Below the pieces are notes generated by a model that saw only the letters and a list, made by a program, of their open reading frames with translations, was not told where the DNA came from and made no database searches. The translations under genes and the position numbers were made by a program. A stretch of DNA of 18,307 nucleotides, taken from NCBI GenBank assembly GCA_029974035.1, contig JARKQG010000101.1:1-18307 (forward strand). The letters run 5' to 3'. The stretch comes from Eubacteriales bacterium. GTDB lineage: Bacteria; Bacillota_A; Clostridia; Christensenellales; Aristaeellaceae. This document shows, one piece after another, positions 1-8,773 of this stretch; the stretch's first letter is position 1; each line of letters opens with the position of its first letter.

Positions 1-64
1 TTTGAATGACCGCGAGGGTCTTGTCCATCTTGTCGGACGCGGCCTTCACCGTTTCCTTGTACAC
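1..64 (-). CDS. frr: Ribosome recycling factor, N-terminal fragment (cut by window edge)
   Basis: The first 21 codons of a gene leaving the window on the left. Reading leftward from a GTG at 64 gives VYKETVKAASDKMDKTLAVI, which resembles the first helix of ribosome recycling factor, the protein that with EF-G splits post-termination ribosomes. A GGAGGAG Shine-Dalgarno sits a few bases upstream. An ATG at 80 is in a different frame, so the GTG is the likely start. The gene follows pyrH, 115 bases after its stop, as in the common order rpsB-tsf-pyrH-frr; that context supports the call as much as the short peptide does. No terminator is obvious in the 65-179 gap, so it is probably cotranscribed with pyrH. 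Confidence 0.83.
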   Translation of the reverse strand, partial: MYKETVKAASDKMDKTLAVIQ

Positions 65-179
65 GTTGGTCTCCTCCCATCGTGGCGCGCTAGCGCCGCT
101 GTCTCGCCCTCTATTGTATCGGGTTTTGGCACAAATGGCAAGCGCCAAATGCGGCGAAAGCGGGAACTTTGGGCGATGC

Positions 180-884
180 TCACCCGTGGACGATGGTGCC
201 CATGGGGTCGCCCTCCGCGACTCGGAGGACGTTTTCCAGGTTGTCCATGGAAAACACGCGGATCACCGGCACGCGGTTGTCCTTGCATAGCTGGAAGGCG
301 GCGGTGTCCATGACCCGAAGGCCCATGTCGATGGCCTGCCGGTAGGTGATGTCGCGGATCAGCTTCGCGCCGGGGTTTGTCCTCGGATCGGCATCGTAGA
401 CGCCGTCCACAGTGGTGCCCTTGAACACCGCGTCGGCCTTCAGCTCGGCGGCGCGCAGCGCGGCGGCGGTATCGGTGGTGAAAAAGGGGTTTCCGCTGCC
501 GCCGGCCAAAAGCGCCACGCCGCCCGCGGCCAGGCATTCGTCCGCAGCCCGGGCGGTATAGAGCCGGGCAAAGCGGTCCATCTGCTGGGCGGTGAACGTC
601 CGGGCGTGGCAGCCGCGGCGGACGAGCGCGTCCTCCACGCACAGCGCGTTGATGACGGTGGCCAGCATGCCCATCTGGTCGGCGTTGACCGGGTTCATGG
701 CCTCGGTAAACCGGCCGCGCCAGATGTTGCCGCCGCCGATCACCACGCCCGGCTCGACGCCCGCGCCAGCCAGCCGCGCAATCACATCGGCGGCGGCATC
801 CACGCGCTCCGCGTCAAAGCAGCCTGTGCCGCCGCCCAGCGCCTCGCCGGAGAGCTTCAGGATGATCCTTTTGTAGATGGCCAT
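180..884 (-). CDS. pyrH: UMP kinase (amino-acid-kinase fold)
   Basis: A 234-residue cytoplasmic enzyme that phosphorylates UMP to UDP with ATP in pyrimidine nucleotide synthesis. Length and sequence match bacterial PyrH, which belongs to the amino acid kinase superfamily and is unrelated to eukaryotic UMP/CMP kinase. Visible signatures are the N-terminal KLSGEALGG phosphate-binding strand-loop (about residues 10-18), GGGNIWRG (about 51-58), a QMGMLATVINAL helix, and the nucleotide-binding DGVYDADPRTNP segment (about 160-171), with a C-terminal GT motif. The ATG at 884 follows an AGGAGGG Shine-Dalgarno at good spacing. It lies downstream of tsf but is separated from it by a strong intrinsic terminator (906-938). 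I see no promoter in the gap, so expression probably depends on read-through or on a promoter inside tsf. Bacterial PyrH enzymes are hexamers, commonly inhibited by UTP and activated by GTP (family knowledge). Confidence 0.96.
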   Translation of the reverse strand: MAIYKRIILKLSGEALGGGTGCFDAERVDAAADVIARLAGAGVEPGVVIGGGNIWRGRFTEAMNPVNADQMGMLATVINALCVEDALVRRGCHARTFTAQQMDRFARLYTARAADECLAAGGVALLAGGSGNPFFTTDTAAALRAAELKADAVFKGTTVDGVYDADPRTNPGAKLIRDITYRQAIDMGLRVMDTAAFQLCKDNRVPVIRVFSMDNLENVLRVAEGDPMGTIVHG

Positions 885-905
885 CGGGGTCCCTCCTCAT
901 GCATG

Positions 906-938
906 AAAAAGGGCTGCCGCGCGTGCGACAGCCCTTTT
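906..938 (-). terminator. Intrinsic terminator between tsf and pyrH
   Basis: On the minus strand a 14-bp stem (one G-U pair) with an ACGC loop pairs bases 925-938 with 907-920 and runs into a U-tract templated by the A-run at 906-910. It lies between the tsf stop (946) and the pyrH start (884), inside what is usually one operon. It should cut the amount of pyrH-frr message relative to rpsB-tsf. Confidence 0.85.
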
Positions 939-945
939 ATTTGTC

Positions 946-1608
946 TTACTTCTTGGCCATCGCCGCGGTCTGCTCGGCGACTTCGGCGGCCAGGTCGTTG
1001 ACCTTTTTCTCCAGGCCCTCGCCCATCTTGTAGCGGACGAAGCGGCGGACGGAGATCTTTTCGCCGATCTTGGCGATCTTCTCGTTGATCAGCTGCTCGA
1101 TGGTCATGTCCGGGTTCTTGACGAAGGGCTGCTCCAGCAGGCAGACCTCCTTGTAGAACTTGGCGACACGGCCTTCAACCATCTTCTCGATGATCTTCTC
1201 CGGCTTGCCCTCGTTGCGGGCCTGGGCGGCGAGAATCTCCTTCTCGTGGTCCAGATGGTCGGTCCGGACTTCGTCGCGGCTGACGTACTCGGGCGCGGAG
1301 GCCGCGATCTGCAGCGCGATGTCATGCACCAGTTCCTTGAAGTCGTCGGTCTTGGCCACGAAGTCCGTCTCGCAGTTGACTTCCAGCAGCACGCCCACCT
1401 TGCCGCCCATGTGGATGTAGCTGTCGACGATGCCCTCGGCGGCGATGCGGCTCTGCTTCTTGGCGGCGGCGGCGAGGCCCTTCTCGCGGAGGAAGTCAAT
1501 GGCCTTTTCCATATCGCCGTCGGTGGCGGTGAGCGCCTTTTTGCAATCCATCATGCCCGCGCCGGTGCGGCCGCGAAGCTCCATGACGTCCTTTGCGGTG
1601 AAATCCAT
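946..1608 (-). CDS. tsf: Translation elongation factor Ts
   Basis: A 220-residue guanine nucleotide exchange factor that reloads EF-Tu with GTP during elongation. The N-terminal UBA-like domain (about residues 1-50) carries the family signature [16 protein letters not shown]. The TDFVAK motif (about 82-87), which contacts the EF-Tu Mg2+ site in family structures, is intact. At 220 residues it is the short form of EF-Ts, well below the roughly 280 of E. coli. The frame extends upstream to 1695, but the ATG at 1608 has a GGAGGGG Shine-Dalgarno and the MDFTAKDV start expected for the family; the longer version would overlap rpsB. It starts 34 bases after the rpsB stop, so the two are cotranscribed. 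A terminator follows it. Confidence 0.97.
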   Translation of the reverse strand: MDFTAKDVMELRGRTGAGMMDCKKALTATDGDMEKAIDFLREKGLAAAAKKQSRIAAEGIVDSYIHMGGKVGVLLEVNCETDFVAKTDDFKELVHDIALQIAASAPEYVSRDEVRTDHLDHEKEILAAQARNEGKPEKIIEKMVEGRVAKFYKEVCLLEQPFVKNPDMTIEQLINEKIAKIGEKISVRRFVRYKMGEGLEKKVNDLAAEVAEQTAAMAKK

Positions 1609-1642
1609 GGGTACCCCTCCAGACATGAAATATAGTGTGCGG

Positions 1643-2359
1643 TTACGCCTCGGCGGGCGCTTCCTGATCGGCCTGCTCGCCCTGACGGCCCTCAAGCACC
1701 GCGTCGGCCAGCTTGCCCGCGATCAGCTTGACGGCGCGGATGGCGTCGTCGTTGCCGGGGATGACGTAATCGATCTCGTCGGGATCGCAGTTGGTGTCCA
1801 CGATGCCCACAATCGGGATGCCCAGGATGCGGGCTTCCGCCACGGCGATGCGCTCCTTGCGGGGATCGACCACAAACAGCGCGCCGGGGAGCTTTTTCAT
1901 CTCGCGGATGCCGCCCAGGTTCTTTTCCAGCTTTTCGCGCTCGGCGTTGAGCTTGATGACTTCCTTCTTGGGCAGCACCTCAAACTGGCCGCTCTTTTCC
2001 ATCTGGTCGATGGCGTTGAGCCGGTCGATCCGGGAGCGGATGGTTTTGAAATTGGTCAGCGTGCCGCCCAGCCAGCGGTTGTTGACGTAGAACATGTTGC
2101 AGCGCTTGGATTCGGTTTCAATGGATTCCTGCGCCTGCTTCTTGGTGCCGACGAACAGGAGGGACTTGCCTTCCAGCGCCAGGTCGCGCACAAACAGGTA
2201 GGCCTCGTCAATCTTGCGCACGGTCTTCTGCAGGTCGATGATGTAGATGCCGTTGCGCTCGGTGAAGATGTACTGCGCCATCTTGGGGTTCCAGCGACGG
2301 GTCTGGTGGCCGAAGTGAACGCCGGCCTCCAGCAGCTGCTTCATGGAAATGACTGCCAT
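1643..2359 (-). CDS. rpsB: 30S ribosomal protein S2
   Basis: A 238-residue small-subunit ribosomal protein, one of the last to join the 30S particle. It begins [20 protein letters not shown], containing the S2 signature, followed by [25 protein letters not shown] and the later segment [13 protein letters not shown], which are nearly invariant in the family. The coiled-coil insertion (about residues 105-150) is present. The C-terminus is short, acidic and Ala/Gln-rich. The frame runs upstream to 2488, but that would include the promoter; the ATG at 2359 has a GGAGGG Shine-Dalgarno and the correct family start. First gene of rpsB-tsf(-pyrH-frr), with a promoter at 2459-2488 and a structured leader. 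Confidence 0.98.
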   Translation of the reverse strand: MAVISMKQLLEAGVHFGHQTRRWNPKMAQYIFTERNGIYIIDLQKTVRKIDEAYLFVRDLALEGKSLLFVGTKKQAQESIETESKRCNMFYVNNRWLGGTLTNFKTIRSRIDRLNAIDQMEKSGQFEVLPKKEVIKLNAEREKLEKNLGGIREMKKLPGALFVVDPRKERIAVAEARILGIPIVGIVDTNCDPDEIDYVIPGNDDAIRAVKLIAGKLADAVLEGRQGEQADQEAPAEA

Positions 2360-2402
2360 TGGGGTTCCCTCCTTGTTTTTTCCACCTTTCGCGTCATTTC
2401 CG

Positions 2403-2429
2403 CCCGGCACCCTTTCGGGCAACGCCGGG
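2403..2429 (-). promoter_or_regulatory. Structured 5' leader of rpsB (hairpin with GAAA loop)
   Basis: The roughly 90-base leader between the rpsB promoter and its Shine-Dalgarno contains a strong hairpin on the minus strand. An outer CCCGGC/GCCGGG stem and an inner CCC/GGG stem, separated by a small internal loop, are closed by a GAAA tetraloop. The flanks hold short complementary purine/pyrimidine stretches that could extend it. Ribosomal-protein operon leaders are often autoregulatory, and rpsB is known to be autoregulated by S2 in E. coli. That this is an S2-binding site is inference; the hairpin itself is seen. Confidence 0.5.
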
Positions 2430-2458
2430 AAGATCGGCGAAAGTGCGTTTTCCGAACT

Positions 2459-2488
2459 AGTATACCACAGAATGGGTGTTCTTTTCAA
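2459..2488 (-). promoter_or_regulatory. Promoter of the rpsB operon
   Basis: Minus strand: -35 TTGAAA (2483-2488), an 18-base spacer, and -10 TATACT (2459-2464) preceded by TGG, which gives an extended -10. The -35 box lies only 22 bases after the stop codon of the upstream Ig-like gene. No terminator separates them, so read-through from that gene may add to rpsB transcription. Confidence 0.75.
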
Positions 2489-2510
2489 ATAATTTTGCGT
2501 TAACCGCGGC

Positions 2511-3356
<846 letters not shown>

Positions 3357-3415
3357 TATCCTCCCCGGCCCGGCGCAGATTTTCCCCGGGCCGATCTCTC
3401 CTTTTGCACCTATAC

Positions 3416-3443
3416 ATTCTAATCATACGCACCGGTTTGTCAA
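3416..3443 (-). promoter_or_regulatory. Promoter of the Ig-like protein gene
   Basis: Minus strand: a perfect -35 TTGACA (3438-3443), a 16-base spacer, and -10 TAGAAT (3416-3421), placing transcription start about 50 bases before the start codon. It lies back to back with the thrS promoter, with about 36 bases between the two -35 boxes. Confidence 0.7.
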
Positions 3444-3479
3444 GTTATTTCGTTTCACAGCATGCGTCGAAATGTTAAC

Positions 3480-3508
3480 TTGACAGGAAGGGAAAGAAGG
3501 CCTATACT
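3480..3508 (+). promoter_or_regulatory. Promoter of thrS and its T-box leader
   Basis: A consensus -35 TTGACA (3480-3485), a 17-base spacer and -10 TATACT (3503-3508). Transcription should start at about 3515, giving a leader of roughly 275 bases before thrS that holds the T-box. Confidence 0.85.
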
Positions 3509-3514
3509 GCATCC

Positions 3515-3727
3515 ATCGATCGGAATGACGGGGAAAAATCGCGCACGAAGGCACCAGAGAGGGTCCGCCGCTGGCTGGAAGCGGGCCCGGCGGGAAGGCG
3601 CGTGGACCACCCCCCGACCGTCGGCGCTTGGGCGCGTTATCGCCCGCCAAAGATGGTATTCCGGCGCGACGCCCGCCAAAGGCGGGGTTTTGCCGGTCAC
3701 AAGTTGGGTGGAACCGCGGGCTATCAG
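3515..3727 (+). promoter_or_regulatory. T-box riboswitch, threonine type
   Basis: A cis-acting RNA that binds uncharged tRNA and switches between a terminator and an antiterminator. The AGAGAG element and distal-loop bases of Stem I are near 3556-3580. The specifier is probably ACC (Thr) at 3606-3608, followed by A as in known T-boxes. A compact hairpin region at 3661-3696 fits Stem III. The canonical T-box sequence GGGTGGAACCGCGGG is at 3706-3720; its TGGA (3709-3712) would pair with the tRNA acceptor end and implies a U discriminator base on tRNA-Thr. The terminator is annotated separately. The T-box motif, terminator and downstream thrS are seen; the specifier assignment is inferred from position and gene context. 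Confidence 0.92.
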
Positions 3728-3758
3728 CCCGTCCCTTCGCAGGGGCGGGTTTTTGTTT
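3728..3758 (+). terminator. T-box-controlled intrinsic terminator before thrS
   Basis: An 8-bp stem, CCCGTCCC with GGGGCGGG around a TTCGCA loop, followed by a T-rich run (3750-3758, one G). It directly follows the T-box sequence, so pairing of that sequence as antiterminator would compete with it. It ends about 30 bases before the thrS start. Confidence 0.9.
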
Positions 3759-3790
3759 TGTCCCCGCATCGAAAGAACGGAGGAGAGCGC

Positions 3791-5692
3791 ATGAAGATCA
3801 TACTGGAAGGCCGCGAGCATACCTTTGAGGACGGCATGACGCCGCTGAAAATTCTGGAGGCCGCAAAGAGCGAGGCCCGCAAAAGAGCGCTGGCCGCCCG
3901 GCTGAACGGCCGTGTGGTTTCCCTCGGCGACCCCGTTTCGGAGGACGGAACGCTGGAGATTCTGGACTTTTCCGACGAAGACGGCCGCAAAACCCTCCGG
4001 CACACCGCCAGCCACGTGATGGCCCAGGCGGTGCTCCGGCTGCGTCCCAACGCGAAGCTGGCCATCGGCCCCGCCATCGAAAACGGCTTTTACTACGATT
4101 TTGACGTGGACGAACCCTTTACGCCGGACTTCCTGAAGGACGTCGAAAAGGAAATGGCCCGCATCGTCAAGCAAAACCAGCCGCTGACGCGTTTTGAACT
4201 GCCCCGGGCGGAGGCGATCGCCTTCGAGGAAAAGGCCGGCCAGCCCTACAAGGTGGAGCTGATCCGCGACCTGCCCGAGGACGCGGTCATTTCCTTTTAT
4301 ACGCAGGGCGACTTTACCGACCTTTGCGCCGGTCCGCACCTGCCCGCCACCGGCCGTGTGAAGGCCTTCAAGCTCACCTCCATCGCCGGCGCCTACTGGC
4401 GCGGAAGCGAAAAGAACAAGATGCTGCAGCGCATCTACGGCACCGCCTTTTTTGACAAGGCGGAGATGGACGCCTACCTCGCCCGCATCGAGGAGGCCAA
4501 GAAGCGCGACCACCGCCGGCTGGGCCGCGAGCTGGATCTTTTCGACATCCTGGACGAGGGCCCGGGCTTCCCGTTCTTCTTCCCCAAGGGCATGATCCTG
4601 CGCAACGAACTGGAATCTTACTGGCGGGAGATCCACACCGCCGCCGGCTACGAGGAGATCAAGACGCCCATCATGCTCAACCGCGCGCTGTGGGAGACCT
4701 CCGGCCATTGGGAAACCTACCGGCAGAACATGTACACCACCAAGATTGACGACACCGACTTTGCCCTCAAGCCCATGAACTGCCCCGGCGGCATCCTGAC
4801 CTACAAGCGCCGCATCTGGAGCTACAAGGATTTGCCCAACCGCTCCGGCGAGCTGGGCCTGGTGCACCGGCACGAGCTGTCCGGCGCGCTGCACGGACTG
4901 ATGCGGGTGCGCTGCTTCACCCAGGACGACGCCCACATCTTCATGACGCCCGACCAGATCCGCCAGGAGATCATCGGCGTGTACCGGCTGATCGACGGCG
5001 TGTACCAGACCTTCGGCTTCAAGTACCACGTGGAGCTCTCCACCCGGCCGGAGCACTCCATCGGCACCGACGAAATGTGGGCGCGGGCCACCGACGGCCT
5101 GCAGGGCGCGCTGGACGAGCTGGGCGCGGTCTACACCGTCAACGAGGGCGACGGCGCCTTCTACGGCCCGAAGATCGACTTCCACCTGGAGGACTCCCTG
5201 GGCCGCACCTGGCAGTGCGGCACCATCCAGCTGGACATGAACCTGCCGGAGCGGTTTGACCTGACCTACGTGGGCCCCGACGGCCAGAAGCACCGGCCGG
5301 TAATGATCCACCGCGTGGCCTTCGGCTCCATCGAGCGGTTCATCGGCATCCTGACGGAGCACTTTGCCGGCGCGTTCCCGCTGTGGCTGTCGCCGGTGCA
5401 GGCGCGCATCCTCACCATCACCGACCGCGCCGACGCGGCCGCCGGCGCGCTCATGGCGCGGCTCAAGGCCGCGGGCATCCGCGCGGAGTGCGACCTGCGC
5501 AACGAGAAGATCGGCTTCAAGATCCGCGAGGCGCAAAAGGAAAAGATCCCCTACATGCTGGTCATCGGCGACAAGGAGGCCGAAACCGGCGAGGCCGCGG
5601 TGCGCTCCCGCAAGGCGGGAGAACTGGGCGCGATGGGCGCCGATGCGCTGGTGGATAAGCTCACCGAGGAGATCCGCACCAAGGCGCTGTAA
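3791..5692 (+). CDS. thrS: Threonyl-tRNA synthetase
   Basis: A 633-residue class II aminoacyl-tRNA synthetase that attaches threonine to tRNA-Thr in the cytoplasm. Domain order is normal: TGS domain (about 1-60); editing domain with the zinc-like HTASH motif (H71, H75) and CAGPH (C179, H183), which removes mischarged serine; the catalytic core; and the C-terminal anticodon-binding domain (about 530-633). In the core, the zinc ligands that read the threonine hydroxyl are C331 (MNCPGG), H382 (DDAHIF) and H507 (MIHRVAFGS). Motif 2 includes R360 and motif 3 is AFGSIER. The frame is open back to 3602, but that extension is the T-box leader; the ATG at 3791 follows a GGAGGAG Shine-Dalgarno. A threonine T-box controls it and a terminator follows. 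Nothing appears missing. Confidence 0.99.
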   Translation: MKIILEGREHTFEDGMTPLKILEAAKSEARKRALAARLNGRVVSLGDPVSEDGTLEILDFSDEDGRKTLRHTASHVMAQAVLRLRPNAKLAIGPAIENGFYYDFDVDEPFTPDFLKDVEKEMARIVKQNQPLTRFELPRAEAIAFEEKAGQPYKVELIRDLPEDAVISFYTQGDFTDLCAGPHLPATGRVKAFKLTSIAGAYWRGSEKNKMLQRIYGTAFFDKAEMDAYLARIEEAKKRDHRRLGRELDLFDILDEGPGFPFFFPKGMILRNELESYWREIHTAAGYEEIKTPIMLNRALWETSGHWETYRQNMYTTKIDDTDFALKPMNCPGGILTYKRRIWSYKDLPNRSGELGLVHRHELSGALHGLMRVRCFTQDDAHIFMTPDQIRQEIIGVYRLIDGVYQTFGFKYHVELSTRPEHSIGTDEMWARATDGLQGALDELGAVYTVNEGDGAFYGPKIDFHLEDSLGRTWQCGTIQLDMNLPERFDLTYVGPDGQKHRPVMIHRVAFGSIERFIGILTEHFAGAFPLWLSPVQARILTITDRADAAAGALMARLKAAGIRAECDLRNEKIGFKIREAQKEKIPYMLVIGDKEAETGEAAVRSRKAGELGAMGADALVDKLTEEIRTKAL

Positions 5693-5698
5693 GCGCGC

Positions 5699-5732
5699 AG
5701 AGCCGTCCGCGAGAAACGCGGGCGGCTCTTTT
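5699..5732 (+). terminator. Intrinsic terminator after thrS
   Basis: A 13-bp GC-rich stem (5699-5711 with 5717-5729, one G-T pair), an AGAAA loop, then TTTT. It starts six bases after the thrS stop codon. On the opposite strand it lacks a U-tract, so it does not clearly serve the convergent mgtA, for which I see no good terminator. Confidence 0.88.
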
Positions 5733-5774
5733 CATGCCGGAAGCGCTCAGGCGCATTGCGCCCCCGCATGCCCT

Positions 5775-8498
5775 TCACAAGAGAAGCCCGTATCTCCGGA
5801 TGTACCATTTCTTCACCAGCGTCACCAGCGCCATGTATCCGGCCACCACTGCGAAGAGGAGGGCAAAGTAGGCCCCGGAAAGCGGCGTAAGGCCGATCTT
5901 CTCCCCCAGGATGGTGTAGGGCAGAAGCGTCACGGCAAAAATGCCGCCAAAGCTGATGAGGGTCAGCGGCGCGGAGGCGCGGCTTCTGACAAAGGGCGTC
6001 AGCGGCGTGCGCAGCATGTGAATGACCAGCGTCTGCGTCCACATGGACTCGACAAACCAGCCCGACTGGAACACCGCGATATACAGCGCCTTCATGCCCG
6101 GGTCGGTCAACTGGTGAAAGAGCCGCCCGTCCGTCGCCATCGGGCAGATCACGAAGTAGAGCGCGAGGTAGGTCACGGTGTCAAAGACCGAACTGGTGGG
6201 GCCGAGGAAGAACATGAAGCTGGTGATCGACGTCGCTTCCCACTTCTTGGGCGCTTTGAAAAATTCCGCGTCCACATTGTCCCAGGGCAGCGCGGTGCAG
6301 CTCAGGTCGTAGATCAGGTTCAGCAGGATCAGGTGCAGCGCCGCCATCGGCAAAAACGGCAAAAACGCGCTGGCCGCCAGCACCGACAGCATGTTGCCGA
6401 AGTTGGAGCTGGCCGTCATCTTGATGTACTTGATCATGTTGGCGTAGGTCTTGCGCCCCTCCAGAATGCCGGATTCCAGCACCATCAGGTCCTTCTGCAG
6501 CAGAATCACGCTGGCCGACTCCTTGGCGATGTCCACCGCCGTGTCCACCGAAATGCCCACGTCGGAATCCTTCATGGCGGCAGCGTCGTTGATGCCGTCG
6601 CCCATGTAGCCCACCGCATGGCCCTTCTGGCGGAGCGCGCGCACCACCCGCGCCTTCTGTGCGGGCGACAGCTTGGCAAATACCGACGTCTTCCCGGCCA
6701 GTTCACCCAGCGCCTCATCCGTCAGACCGTCAATCTCGGGGCCCAGCACCAGGTTGTCTGCGCTCAGGCCCACCTGACGGCAAATGCTGCGGGTCACCTT
6801 GTCGTTGTCGCCGGTGAGCACCTTGACGGCGACGCCATAGGCGGTCAGCGCTTCGATGGCGGCCTTCGCGCTCTCCTTGGGCGGGTCGAGAAAGGCCAGG
6901 TAGCCCATCAGCACCATGCCCGTTTCGTCCGCCGCGCTGAACGCGCCCACGGGGGCGTGGTTGTCCTTGTAGGCCACCGCGATCACGCGCATGCCCTTGG
7001 CGTTGAGGGCGTCCACGCGCTCATGGATGACGGCGCGCATCCCGTCGTCCAGCGGCTTCACATCGCCGTCGTATTCGACAAAGGCACAGGCGCCCAGCAT
7101 CTCCTCCACCGCGCCCTTGGTGATCATCTGGGTGCGGCCGTCCAGCCGCTCAACCACCACGCTCATGCGGCGGCGGTCGAAGTCAAAGGGGATCTCGTCC
7201 ACCTTGCGGTAGGCCAATTCAAGGTCCTTCAGCTCGCCGTGGCTGTCCCGCTCCTCGTGGGTGCGGTCGAGGATGGCCACGTCCAAAAGGTTCTTCAGGC
7301 CCGTCTGGAAAAAGCTGTTGAGAAACGCGTAGCGCAGCACCCGCACGTTTTCATTGCCGCGGACGTCCAGATGATATTCCAGCACCACCCGGTCCTGGGT
7401 CAGCGTGCCGGTCTTGTCGGTGCAGAGGATGTCTATCGAGCCCAGGTTCTGGATGGCATTGAGGTTTTTGATGATGACCTTCTCCCGGGACATGGCCACC
7501 GCGCCCTTGGCCAGGCAGGTGGTGACGATCATCGGCAGCATCTGGGGCGTAAGGCCCACGGCGACGGACACCGCGAACAAAAGCGCGCCGATCCAGTCGC
7601 CCTTGGTGAGCCCGTTGATCAGAAATACCGCCGGCGCCATGACCATCATGAAGCGGATCAGCACCCAGCTGACCGAATCCAACCCCTTGTCAAAGGCGGT
7701 CTTGGGGGGCTTCCCGGAGAGATCCCTGGCCAGCTGCCCCAGCATCGTTTCCCGCCCGGTGGCCACCACCACGCCCATGGCGCTGCCGCTGATCACATTA
7801 CCGCCCAGAAAGGCGAGGTTCCCGCAGTCGGTCAGCGCGCCCTCCGGTTTTTCGGGCCGGGCGGTCTTTTCCACCGGCTCGCTCTCGCCCGTCAGCGCCG
7901 ACTGGCTGAGGAAGAGGTCCTTGGCAAAGCATATGCGCATGTCCGCCGGGATCAGATCCCCCGCGGCCAGGTGCACCACGTCCCCCACCACCACCTGATC
8001 CAGCGGGATCTCGACGCGGCCGTCCTCCGACCGCTCCACGCAGGTGGTGGTGTGGATCATCTCCGAGAGCGCCTGGGCGGCGTTGCCGCTCTTCGTCTCC
8101 TGCACAAAGCGCAACAGCCCGGAGAACCCCACCATCACCGCGATGATGATCAGGGTGGTCGGGTCCTTTTTCCCATCTTCGGCAAAGATGATGTCGGTAA
8201 AGGCGGAGACCGCCATCAGCGCCAGCAGGATCGCGGTAAAGGGGCTGACGAAGGCCTCGAAAAGCCTGCGCGCCGCGCTCACCCCCGCCTCCCGCTGCAC
8301 CCGGTTGTCGCCGTAACGCGCCCGGGCGCGCTGCGCCTCCTCCCCGCTCAGGCCGTTCTGGCGCGTGCCGATCAGCGCGTACACCTCCTCCGGGGTGCAC
8401 CCGGCGGCCTCCCGCAGCCGCGCTTCGGCCTCGACGGCGCCGGGCGTCCTGGACGCGGCCGCGCCGTGCATTGGTTCTTTAAAAATGGTCCTTTTCAT
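5775..8498 (-). CDS. mgtA: P-type Mg2+ -importing ATPase, MgtA/MgtB family
   Basis: A 907-residue P3B-type ATPase of the inner membrane that drives Mg2+ uptake with ATP. P-type landmarks are complete: TGES in the actuator domain (T203-S206), the phosphorylated aspartate in DKTGTLT (D361), and the hinge GDGIND (G633-D638). Hydrophobic segments lie before and after the actuator domain and in the last third, consistent with the ten-helix layout of the family. The N-terminal cytosolic part (about 1-75) resembles that of MgtA. The frame extends to 8573, but the ATG at 8498 has a strong AAAGGAGGT Shine-Dalgarno seven bases upstream. An M-box about 280 bases upstream supports magnesium as the substrate. 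The leader also carries a second terminator and a G10 run. It converges with thrS. Whether the true name is mgtA or mgtB cannot be decided here. Confidence 0.95.
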   Translation of the reverse strand: MKRTIFKEPMHGAAASRTPGAVEAEARLREAAGCTPEEVYALIGTRQNGLSGEEAQRARARYGDNRVQREAGVSAARRLFEAFVSPFTAILLALMAVSAFTDIIFAEDGKKDPTTLIIIAVMVGFSGLLRFVQETKSGNAAQALSEMIHTTTCVERSEDGRVEIPLDQVVVGDVVHLAAGDLIPADMRICFAKDLFLSQSALTGESEPVEKTARPEKPEGALTDCGNLAFLGGNVISGSAMGVVVATGRETMLGQLARDLSGKPPKTAFDKGLDSVSWVLIRFMMVMAPAVFLINGLTKGDWIGALLFAVSVAVGLTPQMLPMIVTTCLAKGAVAMSREKVIIKNLNAIQNLGSIDILCTDKTGTLTQDRVVLEYHLDVRGNENVRVLRYAFLNSFFQTGLKNLLDVAILDRTHEERDSHGELKDLELAYRKVDEIPFDFDRRRMSVVVERLDGRTQMITKGAVEEMLGACAFVEYDGDVKPLDDGMRAVIHERVDALNAKGMRVIAVAYKDNHAPVGAFSAADETGMVLMGYLAFLDPPKESAKAAIEALTAYGVAVKVLTGDNDKVTRSICRQVGLSADNLVLGPEIDGLTDEALGELAGKTSVFAKLSPAQKARVVRALRQKGHAVGYMGDGINDAAAMKDSDVGISVDTAVDIAKESASVILLQKDLMVLESGILEGRKTYANMIKYIKMTASSNFGNMLSVLAASAFLPFLPMAALHLILLNLIYDLSCTALPWDNVDAEFFKAPKKWEATSITSFMFFLGPTSSVFDTVTYLALYFVICPMATDGRLFHQLTDPGMKALYIAVFQSGWFVESMWTQTLVIHMLRTPLTPFVRSRASAPLTLISFGGIFAVTLLPYTILGEKIGLTPLSGAYFALLFAVVAGYMALVTLVKKWYIRRYGLLL

Positions 8499-8539
8499 GA
8501 CTTGTACCTCCTTTATCGCGCTTTGGGCGTCGGACGCGG

Positions 8540-8549
8540 CCCCCCCCCC
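8540..8549. repeat. Homopolymer run of ten C (ten G in the mgtA leader)
   Basis: Ten consecutive C on the plus strand, i.e. ten G in the mgtA transcript, about 41 bases before the mgtA start codon and between the second terminator and the Shine-Dalgarno. Its flanks (GCGCCCCGC and GCCGCG in mRNA sense) can fold with parts of it. Runs of this length are prone to slippage. Confidence 0.9.
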
Positions 8550-8571
8550 GCGGGGCGCCAAATTCGCGCAC

Positions 8572-8597
8572 AAAAAACCGCCCGGAAGGCGGGCGGC
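8572..8597 (-). terminator. Second intrinsic terminator in the mgtA leader
   Basis: On the minus strand a 7-bp CCGCCCG/CGGGCGG stem with a CCTTC loop is followed by six U. It lies about 135 bases downstream of the M-box terminator and 74 bases before the mgtA start, so transcripts that escape the M-box face another stop signal. Confidence 0.8.
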
Positions 8598-8731
8598 AAA
8601 GCATGTGCGGATGCGCCGGGGCGCCGCTAAAAGCCGCCCCCGGACGCTTCGCGCAAATGGCGATGCCCGGCACCCGCCGCCGTACTTTGGGGAACCTCAA
8701 CAGACCCGGACACGCCGCTCACATCCCTTCC

Positions 8732-8766
8732 AAAAGAAAATTCCGCCGGCCTCGAACCCGGCGGAA
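8732..8766 (-). terminator. M-box expression-platform terminator
   Basis: On the minus strand a 9-bp TTCCGCCGG/CCGGCGGAA stem with an 8-base loop runs into a U-rich tail (TTTTCTTTT, template 8732-8740). It begins about ten bases after the M-box aptamer, the usual place for the Mg2+-stabilised terminator of this riboswitch class. Confidence 0.9.
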
Positions 8767-8773
8767 ACCATGC

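Noticed and set aside
3455..5536. A 693-codon minus-strand frame
   Set aside because: It is antisense to thrS, whose domains and catalytic residues are intact. Its composition is that of a shadow frame.
5733..5774. Terminator for mgtA
   Set aside because: Only a weak GGCGC/GCGCC pairing without a U-tract on the minus strand.
5364..8630. A 1088-codon open frame on the plus strand across the end of thrS and all of mgtA
   Set aside because: It lies antisense to mgtA, which has complete P-type ATPase motifs. The peptide is His/Arg/Gly/Gln-rich with no domain. It arises from GC-rich codon bias.
8479..8700. A 73-codon TTG-started minus-strand frame in the mgtA leader
   Set aside because: It runs through the second terminator and into the mgtA start with no Shine-Dalgarno. 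Its sequence is Arg/Gly/Pro-rich.
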